Positions 20,889 through 28,356 of a DNA stretch of 28,357 bases are shown here, piece by piece (position 1 is the first letter of the stretch; the number at the start of each line of letters is the position of its first letter). This DNA is from a bacterium (GTDB lineage Bacteria; Patescibacteriota; Minisyncoccia; UBA6257; GWB1-50-10). The notes beneath the pieces were generated by a model. The model did no database searches. It was not told the DNA's origin and saw nothing but the letters and a program-made list of their open reading frames with translations. A program made the translations under genes and the position numbers. The DNA lies in NCBI GenBank assembly GCA_021825465.1, contig JAKAGX010000004.1:1-28357 (forward strand). The letters are read 5' to 3'.

Positions 20889-22088
20889 ATGCGGAGGGGG
20901 TTTACGCTTATCGAGCTCTTGATCGTGGTCGCTCTTTTGAGCGCCCTCGCGACCGCCGTCATTTTGATCATCAACCCCGCCGAGCTCCTTGCTCAAGGAA
21001 GGGATGCTTTGAGGATCTCGGACCTTGCGACCTTGAATTCGACCTTGGCCCTCTTTCAGGCCGATCATTGGCAAAGATCCATCGGGGCGGCATCCACCAC
21101 GTATCTTTCGATCCCGGACTCGTCCTCGACCTGCGGGAATACGGGCCTTACGCCCCCTCCCGGGTGGAGCTATCACTGTGCGCCCACGTCGACGTACACG
21201 AAGGTGGATGGTACCGGCTGGGTCCCCGTGAATTTCAATCTCATTTCGGTCGGTTCGCCTTTATCCAAGCTCCCCATCGATCCCGTGAATACCACGAGCT
21301 CCGGTTTTTACTACGCCTATACGCCCGGAGGGTCGTACGCGATCTCGAGCATGATGGAATCGCAAAAATATTTGCCGACCGCGGCAGAAGACGAGGGATA
21401 TGATCCGGGGCGGTATGAAACCGGCTCCGATCTTTCGCTCATCTCCAAAAGCGAGGGATTGGTTGCGTGGTGGCCGTTCGACGGCACCCTGCTCGACAAA
21501 AGCGGGAATGGCATCAACTTCAGCCAATCAGGCAGCCCCGCATGGGCTTCCGGGCCGAGCTGCCAAGTCGGCAGCTGCATTTCTTTTACGACGGCAGATT
21601 CATTGTCCGCTAACTCGCCGCGGTTCAATTTCGGGACCGGCGATTTCACCATCATGGCATGGGTCAAACCGACGAGGAGGGTTGACGGTTGGGGTTTTGA
21701 TTTTTTCGGCAACTACCCCCATCCGGGACAATACGGCGATCTGGATATCATCAACAGCGATTATTCTTACAACGTTGGATTGAACCACCTCCCGTATCCA
21801 AGCGGCACTTCCGTCTTTTGTGCCATCGATTATTCTTCGTATTTCGACAGCTGGCACTATCTGACATTCTCGAGAACAGGGAACACGCTTTCGTATTATG
21901 TCGACGGTTCTTTGAAAAAGACGTGCAATGCCTCGACGTTCAACGTCCAGCTTGTTCCGAGCGGATCGTACAACTATTTTGTGAACACGAGCTGGAGGAA
22001 CGGGACGAATGTCGTGGACGACTTGAGAGTGTATGCGAGGGGAATGAGTTCCGCCGAGGTTCGAGCGATGTATCAAGCGGAGAAATAG
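20889..22088 (+). CDS. Type IV pilin-like protein with C-terminal LamG domain
   Basis: The 399-aa protein begins MRRG-FTLIELLIVV, the class III prepilin signal cut after Gly4 by a prepilin peptidase, followed by the hydrophobic pilin helix (5-28). Residues about 30-185 form a pilin-like head with several cysteines. From SEGLVAWWPFDG (about 188-199) to the end, ending with DDLRVYARGMSSAEVRAMYQ, is a LamG/concanavalin-type domain that typically binds sugars or proteins. Such fusions are frequent in CPR genomes and are likely host- or surface-binding pilus tips. The gene is convergent with the FMN-binding protein; no clear terminator is seen in the 35-base gap. Confidence 0.92.
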   Translation: MRRGFTLIELLIVVALLSALATAVILIINPAELLAQGRDALRISDLATLNSTLALFQADHWQRSIGAASTTYLSIPDSSSTCGNTGLTPPPGWSYHCAPTSTYTKVDGTGWVPVNFNLISVGSPLSKLPIDPVNTTSSGFYYAYTPGGSYAISSMMESQKYLPTAAEDEGYDPGRYETGSDLSLISKSEGLVAWWPFDGTLLDKSGNGINFSQSGSPAWASGPSCQVGSCISFTTADSLSANSPRFNFGTGDFTIMAWVKPTRRVDGWGFDFFGNYPHPGQYGDLDIINSDYSYNVGLNHLPYPSGTSVFCAIDYSSYFDSWHYLTFSRTGNTLSYYVDGSLKKTCNASTFNVQLVPSGSYNYFVNTSWRNGTNVVDDLRVYARGMSSAEVRAMYQAEK

Positions 22089-22123
22089 GTTGACGAGATG
22101 CGCGGAGGATGCCGCGCCGGGGG

Positions 22124-22624
22124 CTACATGGCCTGGGAAAGGGCCGAGGCAAGCGATTGCTGGAACGCTTGGCTTGTTTGCGTCGCGCCGGAAACGATGT
22201 TCACGTTGGAACTTTGAGCTTGGATCGCTTCTTGGGTCAAGTACGGCATCGCTTGGCTGTTCACATACTGCGAATACGACCGGTCGCTCGGATACTGGAG
22301 AAATTGAACGTCGGTGATCTTTCCGCCGCTTACGGTCGCTTGAACCTGCACATTGCCGAAGAAAGCGTTTGCAACGCTCCCGGTGTACGTGCCGTCTTTG
22401 TACGTTCCCATTCCCATGTGCATGTGGGACGTCGGCATCGGAGATTGGGCGGGTGTCGGCGCGGTCGCCGAAGAAGCGGGATTTTTCTTCCGCGAAAGGG
22501 GAGCGGTCGCGGAAGATTCCGGGGTTGTGGCGGCAACTTGCTGGTTTGCCGGCGAAGGACGCGACAAAAGAACATATATCCCGAAGATGAGAAAGAGGGA
22601 AATGGTGAGTAAGATTTTCTTCAT
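22124..22624 (-). CDS. Membrane-anchored FMN-binding domain protein
   Basis: The 166-aa product has an N-terminal signal/anchor helix (4-20), a Ser/Thr/Pro/Ala-rich linker with an HMHMGMG stretch, and an FMN-binding domain (PF04205, about 74-163): YKDGTYTGSVANAFFGNVQ and the attachment motif V-S145-G-A-T148-x-T-S. In this family FMN is joined to the Thr of SGAT by the flavin transferase ApbE. It is likely an extracytoplasmic electron carrier. ApbE is not in the window. TATAAT lies eight bases before the ATG on the minus strand. Confidence 0.9.
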   Translation of the reverse strand: MKKILLTISLFLIFGIYVLLSRPSPANQQVAATTPESSATAPLSRKKNPASSATAPTPAQSPMPTSHMHMGMGTYKDGTYTGSVANAFFGNVQVQATVSGGKITDVQFLQYPSDRSYSQYVNSQAMPYLTQEAIQAQSSNVNIVSGATQTSQAFQQSLASALSQAM

Positions 22625-22632
22625 AGATGATA

Positions 22633-22638
22633 ATTATA
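22633..22638 (-). promoter_or_regulatory. -10 box of the FMN-binding gene
   Basis: TATAAT on the minus strand, eight bases before ATG 22624; the leader would be one or two bases. Confidence 0.6.
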
Positions 22639-22696
22639 CTACGTTTTCCGGGCCTTCTTGTTACAAATGCGTTAATTGAATGCCAATAAGCTCGTT

Positions 22697-22725
22697 TTGA
22701 TATTTATTTTTTGACGAGTTAAAAT
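22697..22725 (+). promoter_or_regulatory. Promoter of the AsnRS-like gene
   Basis: TTGATA (22697-22702), 17 bases, TAAAAT (22720-22725), then six bases to ATG 22732. This is the clearest leaderless promoter in the window, with both boxes at standard spacing. Confidence 0.8.
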
Positions 22726-22731
22726 TATCAA

Positions 22732-23832
22732 ATGTTAGGTCCATTTTTTTCAGAGGGGTCATCGTTATCTTATCGGGGTAATAAGCTTTTCAAGTCGATC
22801 AATGAAGTAAGGGGCGTGAAGGCTCCCGATCTCTCTCTTCGCTACAAAGAGGTGGCACAATTTCCGCAGTGGCCAGCCCTGATGAAGATTTGGGGAAGGA
22901 CATTCGATGGCATAGTCGATTTTATGCGGGAAAGAAAAGTGCTCCTTTTTGATCTACCCGTCCTCACGAGGATGATTTCTTCCCCAGGCGCCCTGACGGG
23001 GACGATCGCCTCAGATGTCCATCCTTTCGAGGTGCCCTTTTTCGATCAGCGAATGTACTTGACGCAGTCATCCCAGCTTTATTTGGAATTTGCCATTGGG
23101 GCGCCGGGCATTGAACAAGTGTACTGTTGGGAAAAAAGTTTCCGCCGCGAACGAGCTGATTTTCGGCATCTGCCGGAATTTACTCATATTGAATATGAAG
23201 GGCGGATCGATTTCGAACACAACCTCGCCTTCCAGGAAGATTTTCTACGTTATCTCATCCGGTATGTTCTTGAGCATGCGTCGGAGGAGGTTGGATTGTT
23301 CGTTTCAGAGGAAGACATTCTTTCTCTTGAAAAAAAGATCGAAAAGCCGTTTCAGCGGATCACGTTCACCGACGCTTTTAAAGAATTGAAGAAAGCAACA
23401 GGCGATGAAAAATACGCCGCTCCGACGATCAGGAATTTCGGTGCTTGGGAGGAAGTCCTTCTGACTCAGTTGATGGACAATGCACCGGTCTTCGTCACGG
23501 ATTACGTGGCAGAAGAAGTGGCGTTTTACCACCAGAACCGAACAGAAGACCCAACAAAAGCAATAAATGCCGATCTTCTTTTCCCCGGCTACGGCGAAAT
23601 CATCGGGAGCGGCCAGCGGGTAGGGACGGAGGAGGAAACGCGCCGGAAAGCCGAGCACTTCCGGTTGGATATGGAAGACTATGAGTCATACATCCAGTCC
23701 CGTTCCGTTTCGAGCGCGATTCACTCCGGTTGGGGTATGGGGATCGAGAGGTTCTTGCAGACGATCCTGAAGATCCCGTTCATTTGGGAAACCAAGGCCT
23801 TCCCGCGGGTTGATAATTCGACGCGCCCCTAG
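22732..23832 (+). CDS. AsnRS-like catalytic domain without anticodon-binding domain
   Basis: The 366-aa protein has the class II synthetase core of Asn/AspRS: LTQSSQLYLEFAIG (110-123), motif 2 as FRRERADFRHLPEFTHIEYE (137-156) and motif 3 as SGWGMGIERFL (332-342). There is no N-terminal OB-fold for tRNA anticodon binding. Proteins of this build include the archaeal AsnRS-related asparagine synthetase, which amidates aspartate through an aspartyl-adenylate, so asparagine synthesis or another adenylate-dependent ligation is more likely than tRNA charging. The residues around the Asp pocket (RHLPEF) are kept. It is convergent with the methyltransferase; the two stop codons share the bases CTAG. 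Confidence 0.88.
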   Translation: MLGPFFSEGSSLSYRGNKLFKSINEVRGVKAPDLSLRYKEVAQFPQWPALMKIWGRTFDGIVDFMRERKVLLFDLPVLTRMISSPGALTGTIASDVHPFEVPFFDQRMYLTQSSQLYLEFAIGAPGIEQVYCWEKSFRRERADFRHLPEFTHIEYEGRIDFEHNLAFQEDFLRYLIRYVLEHASEEVGLFVSEEDILSLEKKIEKPFQRITFTDAFKELKKATGDEKYAAPTIRNFGAWEEVLLTQLMDNAPVFVTDYVAEEVAFYHQNRTEDPTKAINADLLFPGYGEIIGSGQRVGTEEETRRKAEHFRLDMEDYESYIQSRSVSSAIHSGWGMGIERFLQTILKIPFIWETKAFPRVDNSTRP

Positions 23833-24668
23833 CAGGCGACGGCTATCGCCAAGAGCATATTTCCGCGCGCCGCCGCTTCTTCGTTAAGGCACGCTTCTTT
23901 TTCGATGCCGAGGAGCAATTGGTATATTTTTTCGTCTTTGAATATTGAAATTGCCTCCTTACTGTTGTCGCTCAAGCTCGTTTCTTCCATATTGGGATAG
24001 ATCGTGATGGGGAAGCCGAAGACGCGGATATCGGCAAACCCCGAGTCCGAAAGAAGCGTTCTCAGCGAAGCGGGCGTAAACGTATGCATGGGGGGGACAT
24101 CGTCGGTGAACTGGACAAGTGATTTTTTCAGATTAGTTTCCAGGTTTTCGAACTTTCTCGTCAGCACGCTGAAATAAAGGGAGTGGTACTTGTTCGCGAC
24201 GATCACTGCAAGGGGTGCGCCCTTTTTCATGGTTCGCCTTATATTTTCGACAGAGGTTTTGGGGTCATCGACGAAACTCAGCGCATTGTGAAAAGATATT
24301 GCGGCATCGAATTCCGTTTTTACCTCCAGCGGTTTGTCCAAATCGCCGACCATCACCTCGGCGCTTTTTTGCAAGCCGTCTTTGTCGATTTTCTTTTGAG
24401 CTTCCGCCAGCATTTCGGGGGAAATATCGAAGATCAGAGCGTTGCTGTTCAAGTATCGGGCCGCCCGCAAGCCCCAACGGCCCGTTCCGCCGCCGGCGTC
24501 CAAAAGATTGCTTATCTTTCCTTTGAAGGGATCCAAAAATTCTTTCAAGAGCAACTCCCAAAGAAGATCGTCTGAAAACGACCAGTACAGCTGGTTATCG
24601 ACGAGGTCGTAATAAGGAGCCTTGTTTCGAAAATAGCCTTTGACCGCCTCTTTTCTGTTGGTATCCAT
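23829..24668 (-). CDS. Class I SAM-dependent methyltransferase
   Basis: The 279-aa protein has a Rossmann methyltransferase core: motif I LLDAGGGTGRWGL (55-67), the acidic LIFDISPEML end of strand 2 (Asp81), motif II-like VMVGDLDKPL and FDAAISFHNALSFVDDP. The C-terminal third carries substrate-binding parts without a recognisable specificity; small-molecule methylation is most common for this type. A TATCAT box lies six bases before the ATG, so it has its own short-leader promoter just after the ProRS terminator. The 3' end overlaps the AsnRS-like gene by four bases. Confidence 0.88.
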   Translation of the reverse strand: MDTNRKEAVKGYFRNKAPYYDLVDNQLYWSFSDDLLWELLLKEFLDPFKGKISNLLDAGGGTGRWGLRAARYLNSNALIFDISPEMLAEAQKKIDKDGLQKSAEVMVGDLDKPLEVKTEFDAAISFHNALSFVDDPKTSVENIRRTMKKGAPLAVIVANKYHSLYFSVLTRKFENLETNLKKSLVQFTDDVPPMHTFTPASLRTLLSDSGFADIRVFGFPITIYPNMEETSLSDNSKEAISIFKDEKIYQLLLGIEKEACLNEEAAARGNMLLAIAVAC

Positions 24669-24686
24669 ACTTCTATGATATGCCCG

Positions 24687-24725
24687 AAAAAAAGAATAGG
24701 GAAGTGTGATGGCACACTTCCCTAT
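24687..24725 (-). terminator. Intrinsic terminator of the ProRS operon
   Basis: A perfect 13-bp stem (24696-24708 with 24713-24725, loop of four) with, on the minus strand, TCTTTTTTT following. It ends the operon just after the ProRS-1 stop. Confidence 0.93.
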
Positions 24726-24735
24726 AGGTTAGGTT

Positions 24736-25995
24736 TCAGTCTCCTTGGTTCTCAAGCAAGAAACGAGCGACATTGTCCGGTTTCATTTGCGTGCTGTTCT
24801 TGCTCCGGCGGTCTTTTAATTCGACCTCCCCGTTGCTTTCGAATGTTTTCCCGACGATTATCTTCCAGGGTATCCCGGTCAGGTCGGCATCCTTAAATTT
24901 AACGGCTGCCGATGCATCGCGGTCATCAAGAATGCAATCAATGCCTTGGTCCTTTAGATCCTCGTAGAGGCGGATAGCGGCATTGACGGCGATCTCGCTG
25001 GGCCGAGCCGGTATGACGATCGCATCGAAGGGTGCAATGACGGATGGCCAAATGATGCCGTTTTCGTCGTGCGACTGCTCGACAACAGCGGCTGCCAATC
25101 GGCTTATTCCCATTCCATAGCAACCCATGATGATCGGTTCCTCGGTGCCATCTTTGCTGGTGAAGGTAAGTCCCATGTTTTTGGAATAGTATCCGCCAAG
25201 CTGGAAAATGTGTCCGATCTCGATACCTCTGCTTATCCTGATCTCCATCGACCCGCATTTGGTGCACTGGTCCTTTTTGCCTGCTTTCTCCACGTTGACC
25301 GCGGAGCCGCATGACGAACAAAAGACCAGTTCATCTTCTCCGGCGTCGGCGATAGCCATGAACTCCTCGCTTTTGGTTCCGCCCATTTCGCCGTTATCCG
25401 CTTCAACGATCCCGAAGCGGAGATTCAAACGGTTCAGAACGTTCGCATAGGCATTCCTGAATTTTGCGTACCACTCTTCGAGGTCCTTTGGGCTCTCGTG
25501 AAAGCTGTAAGCATCCTTCATGGTGAATTCACGACCGCGCATCAAGCCGAAGCGGGGACGAATTTCATCTCGGAACTTTTCACCGAACTGGTAAATTGCG
25601 CAAGGTAATTGTCGGTAAGAAATGATCCGATTGCGGATGAAATCTACCGCCAATTCCTCGTTTGTCGGCGACAAGCAGTATTCCGCTTCCTTTCGGTCTC
25701 GCAGGGTAAACATGAGGCCTTGATTTTTGTACTGATCCCATCGGCGGCTTTCCACCCATAATGATTTTGGCTGCAGAATGGGCATGCTTATCTCTTGAGC
25801 ATCAATGGTATTCATCTCGGTCCTAACCAAGTCGGTTATCTTTTGGATGACCTTCGTAAGGAAATGGCCGATTATGTAGATACCGCCCGTGACCTGAAAT
25901 AACATTCCCGCCTGGACCATCAGACGATGGCTGACGGTTGTGAGCTCATCGGAGTAGTTCCGCTGAGTCACAAAGAAGCTCTGCGATAGTCTCAT
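24736..25995 (-). CDS. proS: Prolyl-tRNA synthetase, short form (ProRS-1)
   Basis: The 419-aa protein is a class IIa prolyl-tRNA synthetase without the large editing insertion, as in other small bacterial forms. Proline-site and catalytic features are kept: SPT111-N-E113-E, FR142DEIRPRFGL with MKDAYSFH166, and motif 3 GC292YGMGISR with HDENGIIWP (309-317). In place of the editing domain is a small zinc-ribbon-like unit (C226xxC229 / C244xxC247). The C-terminal anticodon domain (about 320-419) is present. It is probably the cell's housekeeping ProRS. Its ATG overlaps the stop of the upstream paralogue as ATGA, with AAAGGAG in the end of that gene. Confidence 0.93.
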   Translation of the reverse strand: MRLSQSFFVTQRNYSDELTTVSHRLMVQAGMLFQVTGGIYIIGHFLTKVIQKITDLVRTEMNTIDAQEISMPILQPKSLWVESRRWDQYKNQGLMFTLRDRKEAEYCLSPTNEELAVDFIRNRIISYRQLPCAIYQFGEKFRDEIRPRFGLMRGREFTMKDAYSFHESPKDLEEWYAKFRNAYANVLNRLNLRFGIVEADNGEMGGTKSEEFMAIADAGEDELVFCSSCGSAVNVEKAGKKDQCTKCGSMEIRISRGIEIGHIFQLGGYYSKNMGLTFTSKDGTEEPIIMGCYGMGISRLAAAVVEQSHDENGIIWPSVIAPFDAIVIPARPSEIAVNAAIRLYEDLKDQGIDCILDDRDASAAVKFKDADLTGIPWKIIVGKTFESNGEVELKDRRSKNSTQMKPDNVARFLLENQGD

Positions 25996-27251
25996 TGGTG
26001 TACTCCTTTGGTTAAGTTTTCAATTGTGGTCACGATGTTTGCAATCGGGACCGTTGTTTTGTTGAGCCCGTTGCGCTGTTGCACGTCCACTTCGCCGTTG
26101 TCGAGTCGATCGCCAACCACTATCTGTAACTGGGAGCCGACAAAGTCGAGATCTTTCAAGCGGCTGCCGAATGATTGAGCTCGATTGTCGACATACGTTT
26201 CAAATCCGAAGGTGGTTTTAATGGTGCGGGCAATGGCGGAAGCGGCGGACACTTGATTTTCATTGGTCGGCATAACGGGGACGACGGCAATTTGAATCGG
26301 CGCCAAGTGAAAGGGCCAATTCATGCCGCAGTCATCCATATACTGTTCGATGATCGCAACCGGTATTCTTGAAACACCGATTCCGAAATCGCCCATCCAA
26401 ATGGGGGATAGACGGCCGTTATTGTCGGCAACCAATGCTCCCATTTTTTCCGGGTAGTGCGGCCCCAATTCAAAGATGTGTCCGAGTTCCAGAGCAGTTA
26501 GAGGTTCTGTTGCAGCGTGACATTGCGGGCAATAAGGGGAACCCTCGTAGTTTGCCGTGAAATTGCAATGTGTACAGTGGATGAAGGATTCCTCTCCTTC
26601 CGTAGTTCGCGCCATGTACTTTTCGGCGAACGTGCTGCCGATCGAGCCCCTTAAATCGCTGAAGACGACGAAGGATATTCCGCATCTTTCGAAGATCTTG
26701 TTGTAAGCCTCCCTTGTCTCCTGGTAAGCCACATGCATGCCACCTTCATTCAGATCGAAGCTGTAGCCGTCTTTCATGCGGAATTGTCGAGCGCGTACTA
26801 ATCCGAATCTCGGTCGAAGATCATCGCGAAACTTCTCGGAGATTTGGTAGAGCCTGAAAGGAAGTTGGCGGTATGAAGAAACGAAATGCCGACAAAGATC
26901 GATCAGCACCTCTTCATACGTCGATCCCATGCAAAATTCCTGGTCTTTGCGGTCTCGAAGCGATAACATCGTATGTTCCCGCTGGAAATGTTCCAGCCGT
27001 CCACTTTCGCGCCATAAGTTGGTGGGTTGCAGTGCTGGCATCATCAGTTCCTGAAAGCCGATAGCGTTCAATTCTTCCCGAATGATCTTCTCTATCCGCC
27101 GAATGACAGACCAAAGAAGAGTGGAAAAACTGAAGATACCGGCGCTCGTTTGCTGGATGAAGCCTGCTTGCACCATCAATCTATGACTGCGCGCTTTCGT
27201 GTCGTGCGGTATTTCCCGTTCCACTCGGAGCGGTAGAGATGTGAGATACAT
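25992..27251 (-). CDS. Divergent prolyl-tRNA synthetase paralogue (ProRS-2)
   Basis: From ATG 27251 the product has 419 aa, the same length as ProRS-1, and aligns with it residue for residue over the first 170: both have SHRLMVQAG at 22-30, FRD[ED][IL]RPRFGL at 141-151 and the C226xxC229 zinc site. ProRS-2 differs at the proline-site and motif 3: T-N-E is T-Y-E (111-113), H166 is D, GCYG is GDFG, and HDENG is MDDCG. It keeps the motif 2 arginines and the C-terminal domain. It may activate another amino acid, bind another substrate, or be an inhibitor-resistant copy. GGAG lies six bases before ATG 27251; the upstream ATG 27263 has no such site. Confidence 0.9.
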   Translation of the reverse strand: MYLTSLPLRVEREIPHDTKARSHRLMVQAGFIQQTSAGIFSFSTLLWSVIRRIEKIIREELNAIGFQELMMPALQPTNLWRESGRLEHFQREHTMLSLRDRKDQEFCMGSTYEEVLIDLCRHFVSSYRQLPFRLYQISEKFRDDLRPRFGLVRARQFRMKDGYSFDLNEGGMHVAYQETREAYNKIFERCGISFVVFSDLRGSIGSTFAEKYMARTTEGEESFIHCTHCNFTANYEGSPYCPQCHAATEPLTALELGHIFELGPHYPEKMGALVADNNGRLSPIWMGDFGIGVSRIPVAIIEQYMDDCGMNWPFHLAPIQIAVVPVMPTNENQVSAASAIARTIKTTFGFETYVDNRAQSFGSRLKDLDFVGSQLQIVVGDRLDNGEVDVQQRNGLNKTTVPIANIVTTIENLTKGVHQ

Positions 27252-27339
27252 AGAAAACTCCATTTCTGATTTTTAAGTTTTAAAAAGATTTTAGAAGAAT
27301 CGTGCTGACAATACTGTGCCATAAAATGGCAAAGTTGTA

Positions 27340-27360
27340 AACCCTTCCCGAAGGAGGGTT
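27340..27360 (-). terminator. UUCG-loop hairpin after the S66 peptidase
   Basis: On the minus strand AACCCTCC-TTCG-GGAAGGGTT forms a stable stem with a UUCG loop and one bulged A. The following bases (TACAACTTT) make a poor U-tract, so termination is plausible but not certain. The rest of the 127-base leader of ProRS-2 shows a GCCAT-TTT-ATGGC hairpin and no T-box. Confidence 0.5.
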
Positions 27361-27378
27361 GCTCATGAGAATAGTGAC

Positions 27379-28356
27379 TTAGAAAACGGCTGATTCAAGC
27401 AGTTGCAGTTCCTTCTTTCTCGTGTCAAAAGACGCTTCGATGCCGAGCGGCAGGGTAAGCATCGGATCCGTATGGCCGAAATCCATATTCATGATGATGG
27501 GGAAGCGATAACCCTCGGTCGCACGGAGGATCGTCTCTTTCACCGCCTCATCGCTTGCACCCGAGACGTCGAACATGCGGCCGACGAGCATGCCCTCGAT
27601 CTTTTCGAACAGGCCCAGTTCCCGTACGTGCCAAAGGTATCGATCCATTTCGTCTATTGAAGAATCGGTCTCTTCCCAGAAAAAGATGCGGTTTTGGAAG
27701 GAGGGGAAATATTCCGTACCGACGAGCGCGTCAAGCGAACCAAGATGGCCGCCGATGAGCTTTCCCTTGGCAGAACCTTCTTTGATCGCCTCCCACGTTC
27801 CGGGTTTCGTCGCGCGCGCCCGCGTGTCGAGACTTTTTCCCCAATCGAGGAATTCGTCGGTCCAGTCCGGCGAAGGAGCGAACGTTATGGGCGCCGCCGC
27901 ATCCATGAGAACGCTCCGGAAGGACCGCTCCGTGTAAGATAAGATCTTCGGTATTTCCCCGAACTGCGTCATGACCATCGGTCCCGAAAACGTGACCATA
28001 TCCGTTTTTGCGTGGATCGCCGCCGTCAGCACGGAAATGTCGCTGTACCCCATTATGATCTTGGGGTGAGATTTGATTAATTCGAAGTCCACGAAGGGGA
28101 GAAGCTGGTTTGCATTGAAGCCGCCGATCGCGCAGATGACCGCCTTTATGTCGGGCCGGCGGAACATCTCGTGCAGGTCGGCCACCCGTTCGGCGATGGT
28201 TCCAGCCGTATGGCCGTCTCGAGAGAGGGCATGATCGCTTATGACCGTCCGGAAACCAAGAGCTTCAATGCCGGCCCCTCCTTGTTTGAAACGGCGCTCG
28301 AAGATATTCGGCAAGGGCGAAGATGGGGCGATTATTCCGATCGTATCGCCGGACAT
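27379..28356 (-). CDS. S66 serine peptidase (LD-carboxypeptidase / MccF-like), 5' end at window edge
   Basis: The 325 visible residues cover a nearly full S66 peptidase: DTIGIIAPSSP at the N-terminus, ICAIGGFNANQLLP, the nucleophile in GYS105DIS, FFWE228ETDSS and FGH295TDPM giving the Ser-Glu-His triad. Members are either murein LD-carboxypeptidases or MccF-type enzymes that cleave aminoacyl-adenylate toxins such as processed microcin C; the GG-F-N-A-N and long form are closer to the MccF-like branch, but sequence alone does not settle it. The ATG at 28354-28356 is the last possible codon; family members usually have a few more residues, so the true start probably lies outside the window. Its neighbours are two ProRS genes. 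Confidence 0.9.
   Translation of the reverse strand: MSGDTIGIIAPSSPLPNIFERRFKQGGAGIEALGFRTVISDHALSRDGHTAGTIAERVADLHEMFRRPDIKAVICAIGGFNANQLLPFVDFELIKSHPKIIMGYSDISVLTAAIHAKTDMVTFSGPMVMTQFGEIPKILSYTERSFRSVLMDAAAPITFAPSPDWTDEFLDWGKSLDTRARATKPGTWEAIKEGSAKGKLIGGHLGSLDALVGTEYFPSFQNRIFFWEETDSSIDEMDRYLWHVRELGLFEKIEGMLVGRMFDVSGASDEAVKETILRATEGYRFPIIMNMDFGHTDPMLTLPLGIEASFDTRKKELQLLESAVF

Noticed and set aside
27252..27378. T-box leader in front of the ProRS operon
   Set aside because: No T-box core, specifier stem or antiterminator could be found; only short hairpins are present.
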